A DNA stretch of 64,000 nt from Cycas panzhihuaensis (Eukaryota > Cycadophyta): contig CM041465.1 of assembly GCA_023213395.1 (NCBI GenBank), positions 121,341,741 to 121,405,740 of the forward strand, given 5' to 3'. The stretch's first letter is position 1; the number at the start of each line of letters is the position of its first letter. Of the stretch, positions 58,221 through 64,000 are shown in pieces. The notes beneath the pieces were generated by a model. The model saw only the letters and a program-made list of their open reading frames with translations. It made no database searches and was not told the origin of the DNA. The position numbers were made by a program, and so were the translations under genes.

Positions 58221-59250
58221 GTGTACATAATGCATCATACGACAATAATGTGAATAGGCGTATACATAAATTCTTGCTTAAATTATGGTTTTTAGCCATT
58301 AAATCCCAATAAAAACATCTAGAAATCCATGACCTAAAGTATAATCATCTATACAAGGGTTTTGTAAGGCCAAATATGGATTTGTATCTCTCCAACTATA
58401 GTCATACTATTATATTGGGGTGGTAGAACCCCAAAACTTAAAATTTTGTCCTTTATTGATTATTAATGAGGAAATTGCATCTTTTCTCCTTTATTGTAGA
58501 ATTCTGATAGGAGAGAGAAGAGAATCTTGGGAAAATTATGAGCAATAAATACTTAATACATTTACAATTAATGTCTTTGTTCTCCTAGTGTTGAGTTTGT
58601 GGCCTTCCATGGATGACTGATGTTGATGGTGACCACCTTGAGGAAGGTTTTCTTGCAGAATCTTTCCTTCATTTTCTCTCTCCACTCCTTGGGCTTGATA
58701 GTCTCCTCTTGTAAGCGTGATCACATGATTATTTGCCTTTTGCAATATGTCCTTATATAGAAGGAAGTTATGGAAGAGTCTCTTCTTAGAGATGTGTAGG
58801 AGAAATCTTCATCGACAAGCTTGCCATTGACTTCTCCAATGTGAAGCTGCCTCTTTAATGCCACTTTTCATAACCTCTTGTGCATAACTTTTCATGTTGT
58901 GCTCATCACATTTTTTGGTTATGTTTTTTGAGGTTAAATTGAGCATCTTAGACATTAAAGAAGTAAAATTCCCTTTTGTGACATATCTTCCCCTTCCAGG
59001 GAATTCATTGCCCTTGATGAGACCTCCTTCAAAAGCGAAAGTACTAGATTACCACATGGATTCATCAATGAGTTTATTAGAGCACTTAAATCAAATATTT
59101 CTTTTTTTCCTATTTTACAATTTTTTTGTTCTTATGTTTAAGATTTTGATTGGATCACTAGACACTTGTTCAACTAAAATGAAAGATTTGGTGTACTTTA
59201 ATGTGCAAAGGCAATTGTAACCTATAAACCACATCACTAATATTTGCAAG
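58221..59250. other. No recognisable gene
   Basis: AT-rich flank of E6. A minus-strand reading around 58540-59010 is partly open (HNMKSYAQEVMKSGIKEA, 69-codon ORF at 58536-58745) but shows no motif I can name. Confidence 0.45.
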
Positions 59251-59615
59251 TGTTGGATAGTAATATCTAATTACGTAAATTGGATATTGAACCCCCTTCA
59301 CACTCCCTCAAATATTTATCAATTTTATATTGTAATCACTTTAGTATGGGTGCCACTTGAAATATGTGAAAGCACATAAAGGTTGACTTTAGAGATTCTC
59401 CATTTGAGGTTGAGATGTACTATAAATATGTATTTGATTATTTGAATAAGATAAAGTTTGGCCATTCTTCCATATCTATTATCCATTCATGTTTGTACAT
59501 ATTTCATTTATTTGTGCTCTACTTGATTCATTTTTCACTCACCTCTTGTCCTAGTTTCAATCTATGTTGGGTCCATTCACCTTGTTATCTGCTTTTGCAT
59601 ATTGTCCACCCAACA
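59251..59615 (+). repeat. E9: copia-like 5' LTR
   Basis: It starts TGTTGG and ends CCAACA, a perfect 6-bp terminal inverted repeat. It contains ACTATAAATATG (TATA-like) near 59419. TGGTATCA, the first 8 bases of the Met primer site, follows at 59619-59626. This suggests a plus-strand 5' LTR whose internal part was cut by G2. Confidence 0.6.
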
Positions 59616-59770
59616 TCATGGTATCAAATATATTTTTAAAAACCAACAACGAATACCTTAAATGGACAATAGTACCTTGGGGATAAGTTAGCACATTGCC
59701 TATTGATTATGTAGAATTTGGTTTAACCCTTAGTAATACTTTGTCCTAACATTCAATGTTTTAGGGATCT
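59616..59770 (+). other. E9 leader remnant
   Basis: 155 bp between the E9 primer site and the G2 LTR, possibly the start of gag (ATGGTATCAAATATATTT..). Its last five bases, GATCT, would be the G2 target site. Confidence 0.45.
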
Positions 59771-60147
59771 TGATATGATTAATGTTTTGCCCTCCTTGCT
59801 TTGTGCACAAAATTTCCCTTGAAAGATAAGAACCTTCAGGCCTCAAAGTTTTTTCAAGAAGTTAGGACCTGAATTAGGCCAGAGGAAGTGGTAGGAAGGA
59901 ATGTCTTCTCCTCTTTCTCATTGATTCCTTTGAAAATTTGTACATATTTATACAAACTTAAGTTAGTTTGTATGTGGGACATGCTAGTGTTCTATGCAGG
60001 ACATGTGTCATCTGTGTACCTAATTAATAATTAGGTACCCTAAGTATCTTTACAATGTTATGTATGCCTAATTGATAATTAGGTACCCTAAGTACCCTTT
60101 TTACAATAAGACATAAATACTCTAGGACTATACATAAATACTCATCA
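59771..60147 (-). repeat. G2 3' LTR
   Basis: 377 bp, TGATATGATTAATG ... ACTCATCA on plus (minus TGATGAGTATTTATG ... ATATCA). The minus strand carries GTATAAATATG (near 59945), a TATA box. The polypurine tract AAGCAGGAAGGAAA adjoins at 60148-60161. Confidence 0.88.
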
Positions 60148-61520
60148 TTTCCTTCCTGCTTGAAAAGAATTTGGCCCCAATTTCTGTTGAAGATGGGGAA
60201 AATGATCCTCGAGTGCTGATTTAAAGATCCCATTTGGCTTTGGTGGATAGAGTCCCTTTTCGACCAATGAGATATGTGATTGTTGTGTGTTATCATGTCC
60301 ATCGATGTCAAGTGTCAAGAATGGTGTCTTCAGAAAGAAGAGGTTGGAAATCTGGAATTGTATCAATAGGATGAGCAAGAGGAGGTTCAACTTCCAAATG
60401 CGGTGGCTCATATAACTTGAGTTGATTAATATTAACAACATCATGAATACCCAAATCAGTAGGTAGATCAAGGCAAAGAGCATTTGGTCCTATTGCTTGA
60501 AAGATCATGTATGGACCAAATAGAATAGATTTGAGCTTATGGTGATGCTTAAACTATCTGCAATCAAGGTGAAGTCAAACTCTATTGCTAACTTTAAACG
60601 AACCTGCAGAATGATGCTGATCTTGAGCAGATTTATATTTGACTTGTGTCTGATGAAGTATTTGGTTGATCGTGGAATGCAAGTTGGTCATCTGATCAAT
60701 AAAGGAAACAACTTTCTGTTGTTCTTTTTGTCCATGCCCTATCACAGAAGATGGTACAACAAGGGAGAGTTCATAAGGAGCAAGTGGTTGATACCCATAG
60801 CAAACTTCGAAGGGAGATCACCCAAGAGAAACATGAGTTGCTCAATTGTAACTGTGCTAGATATGACGAAGATGTGTGTCCTACTGTTTATTGCTATGTT
60901 GGTAAATGCGAAGCATGTGTACTGGGTGCGATTAACCACTTCTATCTATCCATCAGTCTGAGGATGGAATGATGTTGAAAACTTTAGTTGACAACCAAGC
61001 ATCTTCCATAGAGTTTTCTAAAAATAGTTGAGAAATCGACTATCCCTATTGGAAATTATAGAAAGGGGAAGTCCATAATGATTCCAAACATGTTGAAAAA
61101 ACAAATCTATAGCGTGAGAACTAGAAATGTTTTTTGTGTAGGGAATAAAATCGCCATCTTGGAAAACTGACAAACAATGGCAAATATGCAATCGTGACCA
61201 CGTTGAGTTGTAGGCAATCCACTGACAAAGTCCATTGAAATAGATTCCCATGGTCTACTGGGAACAGGAAGTGGCTAATGAAGTCCAAGTTTGCAATTAG
61301 ATGGTTTTGACTGACTGCAGAGAGAGCAACACCGTACATAGTTTTCAACTGTCTTTTGCATAGAGGACCCAGTAAAAATATCGCTGAAGATGTTGAAGAG
61401 TTTTATGTGTTCCAAAGTGTCCACCACAAGTCGAAGAATGAGCATCTTTAAGTATCTATTATTGAGGAATGCCCATAGGAACATAGACGATTCACTTTGT
61501 AGAGGAGTCCATTTTTGAGA
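60148..61520 (-). pseudogene. G2 integrase with chromodomain-like tail
   Basis: Zinc-binding CC (CCSLCSQSKPSNCKL) lies near 61330. Core residues occur in PWESISMDF-type sequence near 61230, in ISNRDSRF near 61040 (61018-61251 frame), and then beyond a frame change near 60900. The C-terminal part reads LCLDLPTDLGIHDVVNINQL and KLYEPPHLEVEPPLAHPIDT (60308-60508), then a weak chromodomain-like end. At least four frame breaks. Confidence 0.85.
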
Positions 61521-62100
61521 TGATAGTCTAAAAAAGGCTTAAGATTGGTTTGTGGGTTGAGACAAAGCAGTAAGGATAGGACTATATTGGGGATCAGAAG
61601 GAAGCAAGTGTTGCCATTCAGAATATGGGCTGAGTGTGGTATTGAGGAAGGTGGCCAAGGCTAGGATGGGAGGTCGACTGAGGAAATCAACTACTTTGTT
61701 AGAGACTCCTTTTTGGCATTTAATGACTAGTTGGAATTGTTGAATATAAGAAGCCCACTTAAGATGTTTGTGTTCTTGGATTTTGGATTGGGAGATAAGA
61801 AATTGTAGGGGTTGGTGATTAGTATGAACAATGTTTTCGTTGCTAAGGAGAAAGTGTCCAATGATGTAGGGCCTAAACAAGGGCATAAAATTCTTTGTCA
61901 TAAGTATTGTAGTTGAGTTTGGCATGGGTGAAGGTTTCAGAATTATACGCAATAGAATGTCCTCCCTGCTTAAGAATGACACCAAGGGCAAATTAAGAAG
62001 CATCGGTTTTCAATTCAAAGGGTTGAGTGAGATCTAGAAGATGAAAAGCAGGTGCAGTACAGAGGGAAACTTTGAGTTTTTGGAAAGTTGTTATGAAAGT
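61521..62100 (-). pseudogene. G2 RNase H
   Basis: The frame 61539-62003 includes NENIVHTNHQPLQFLISQSK and HLKWASYIQQFQLVIKCQKG, the gypsy RNase H C-terminal half (usual TDHQ is TNHQ). The first part (ALKTD.SQFALGVILKQGGH equivalent, near 61960-62030) is in another frame. Confidence 0.85.
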
Positions 62101-62109
62101 TGATAGAAC

Positions 62110-62928
62110 CAAGAAAACTTTTGAGCTCAGTTAGAGTAGAAGGGGTTGGCCATTATTGAATTATCCGCACTTTCAACATGGATGCCGTCCTCATCAATGA
62201 TGAATCCCAGATAAGAGATAGAGTTCTGTGCGAGGAAACATTTCTTGAATTTAGCTTTGAGATGATGTTGTCGTAATAAAGTGATGACTATATCAACATG
62301 ATGTAGATGTGCCTCCAAATTGTTGCTGAAGACCAAGATATCATCAAGATAGGCAATGACGAATTTACCTAAATGAGGGCGAAAAATATCATTGATAAGT
62401 TGCATAAAAGTAGCAGGAGCATTAGTCAAACTGAAAGGCATGACTAACCACTCATAAAAGGCCATTTTGAGTCTTGAAGGTTGTTTTCCATGTGTTCTAA
62501 GTTTCAACCCAAACTTGATGGTATCCAGAAGCCAAGCCAATTTCAGTAAAATATTTGGCTCCCTTAAGATGATCTAATAAATCATTAATGCGTGGTAGTG
62601 GATATCGATTTTTAACAGTGATTTTGTTAAGAGCTCGATAGTCAATACACAAATGCCATTCTTTATCCTTTTTTGGAATGAGAATTATAGGTGAACCACA
62701 AGGAGAACAATTAGGTTGAATTTTGCCTTCATCAATTAGCTGAGCCAATTGGCGCTCCAACTCAGCATGAGTGAGAGGAGTAGTGTGATATGGAGCTTGA
62801 TTAGGAAGTGGAGAACTTGGAACAAGATTAATAGAATGTTGCATAACACATATGGGAGGTAGTCCCTTAGGTTTTGCAAAAACATCAGAGTATGCATCCA
62901 AAAGAGATTTTATTGCTTTAGGAGGCAT
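62110..62928 (-). pseudogene. G2 reverse transcriptase
   Basis: Frame 62497-62928 has [40 protein letters not shown] and [20 protein letters not shown]. After a shift at about 62510, 62127-62540 has VMPFSLTNAPATFMQLINDI and the catalytic YLDDILVFSNN, then ISYLGFIIDEDGIHV. Catalytic aspartates are intact. One frameshift and a decayed C-terminus disable it. It covers the RT fingers that are missing in G1. Confidence 0.9.
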
Positions 62929-62949
62929 TTTAGTACAATTTTCCTTTTT

Positions 62950-63470
62950 TGCTTGTCAGATTACACAAAGTACCACTTGCTTAGAGGTGCTGGCAAGTTT
63001 GACTGCAGGATTGCTTGTGATGACAGCCAAGGATAGAGAAGCACTATATGTAGAAGTGAGTTTATATGCCTTCCCATTTTTATGCAGCGTATAGGTGTTA
63101 TGATATCCATCATATAATGCCCGTCGATCATGTTGATAAGGGCGTCCCAAGAGAATGTCGCTACAATCCATAGGAGTTAACACAATTGACTGTACCAAAA
63201 AATGGTGGAATAGCAAAAGTAATAGTGCACATCTTGTCGACCACTGTTGTATGACCATTGGCTTTTATCTGCCCAAGAGTGTAAGGCTTAGGGTGTGGCT
63301 TGGTCACCAATTGTAAAGAATCCACTAATGTTTGGGAGATCAAGTTCTTCATACTTCTATTATCAATGATACAGAGAGCCAAGTGGTCCTTAATTTGATA
63401 ATTTTGTGTGAAAAGTCTTTCTCTCTGAGGAGCAGAATATTCAATGGTCATCAGCACAAGATGTGGATCT
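62950..63470 (-). pseudogene. G2 protease
   Basis: The catalytic loop region reads LALCIIDNRSMKNLISQTLV (near 63360), where gypsy proteases usually have DxGS, so the glycine is R. It is followed by MDCSDILLGRPYQHDRRALY, the C-terminal protease motif. Frames 63161-63595 and 62956-63258 overlap with a shift. Confidence 0.82.
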
Positions 63471-64000
63471 GGAGCTTGCAAATTAGGGACCTCTATAACG
63501 TTAGTGGATTCCGTTGATGCTTGATGTTCATCATCTGTATGGCCTTGGCTATTATGAAAAGAACAATATTCTTTTGTATTAACCATCTGCGGCACATTAA
63601 ATGCTTTAGAAGTTGAGGCAGATGTTGGAGATTGCCATGGTCTTCATTGCAATTTGTTTTTAATTTTGAGAGCAAATTGGTAAGCAACTTTAAGTGTAGG
63701 AATCTGAGGAAGATCCATTTCATGCTACAAAGATGAAAAGAGTCCTCCAATAAATTTCAATTTGAGAATGTGGTCAGGGTCAGAGACTTCTAACCAAATA
63801 GAAGTTTGATGAACTCATCAATGTATTGTTGAACTGTTTGGCTTGCAATTTGTCGGAGAAGAAGCCATTGTGTAGTGAGTCCATTAATGTATCCCAAAGG
63901 ATAGAACCGACTACGAACAACATTTTTGAATTCTGCCCATGAAATAAGTGGTTTATCATGGGAGCATGCTTGCCACCATGTTAAGGCATGTTCTGCCATA
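63471..64000 (-). pseudogene. G2 gag, C-terminal part
   Basis: 63790-63999 reads EHALTWWQACSHDKPLISWA, EFKNVVRSRFYPLGYINGLT and SQTVQQYIDEFIKLL, the retrotransposon gag domain. After a frame change it continues with ILKLKFIGGLFSSL and a knuckle-like EYCSFHNSQGHTDDEH that lacks a final cysteine. It runs off the window. Confidence 0.82.

Larger units (their letters stand above)
59771..64000 (-). mobile_element. G2: gypsy element running off the right edge
   Basis: Minus-strand 3' LTR, polypurine tract, integrase, RNase H, RT, protease and gag appear in gypsy order (RT before integrase). Protein sequence is close to G1 throughout. The 5' LTR and gag start are outside the window. All genes contain stops or frameshifts. 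Confidence 0.92.

Noticed and set aside
1-64000. CRISPR arrays, bacterial operons, rRNA or tRNA genes
   Set aside because: No regular spacer-repeat arrays and no rRNA or tRNA-like folds were seen by eye. Met-tRNA matches are only the 12-bp primer sites of retroelements.

Overview
The window is plant nuclear DNA made almost entirely of LTR retrotransposons in several layers. Nearly all recognisable protein sequence is Ty1/copia or Ty3/gypsy gag-pol, most of it broken by stops and frameshifts. A land plant is indicated by initiator-Met-tRNA primer sites, one exon of the plant lysine-ketoglutarate reductase/saccharopine dehydrogenase gene, and a scrap of chloroplast rpoC1. The density of nested insertions suggests a large genome, but the species cannot be told from the sequence. 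Names used here: E1-E9 are copia elements, G1/G2 gypsy elements, GA/GB gypsy-like gag copies, S1 a solo LTR.

Left part (1-23.5 kb). A decayed gypsy-like gag-protease region (GA, minus strand) is split by E1, a minus-strand copia element at 2644-10071 with a perfect 5-bp target duplication (CAGTA). A diverged second gag copy (GB) follows at about 11.7-12.5 kb. At 14.2 kb lies a chloroplast-derived fragment, and at 15213-15566 a clean LKR/SDH exon with both splice sites. Next come a 5'-truncated plus-strand copia (E7), a minus-strand copia LTR with a gag-only internal region (E8), and a 5'-truncated plus-strand gypsy (G1) with its 3' LTR.

Middle part (23.5-58.2 kb) is a nest. The outer shell is E6, a minus-strand copia with LTRs at 23484-23774 and 57926-58220. 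E6 contains S1 (27013-27671, TSD AAATG) and E5 (plus strand, 29933-57792, TSD TGAAA). E5 was then hit three times, always in the opposite orientation: by E2 (32220-40034), E3 (40820-47993, TSD GTAAT) and E4 (48135-55841, TSD GAAAC). Removing the three insertions leaves E5 at about 5.1 kb, a normal copia length. LTR divergence by eye follows the nesting order: E6 and E5 most diverged, E2 and E3 a few percent, E4 one difference in 367 bp.

Right part (58.2-64 kb). A stretch with no recognisable gene leads into a copia LTR with a primer-site remnant (E9). E9 is cut by G2, a minus-strand gypsy of the same family as G1, whose 3' LTR, integrase, RNase H, reverse transcriptase, protease and gag run off the right edge.

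No element is clearly competent. In the copia elements where catalytic motifs could be located, at least one is lost. E3 keeps the best reading frames; E4 is the youngest insertion. The most notable items are the E2 right end (60 bp of pol end and polypurine tract outside the 5' LTR), the E4 mismatch between fresh LTRs and broken genes, the orphan LKR/SDH exon, the interchangeable primer-proximal leader segments of E1-E3, and two conserved palindromes in the E1/E3 LTRs.
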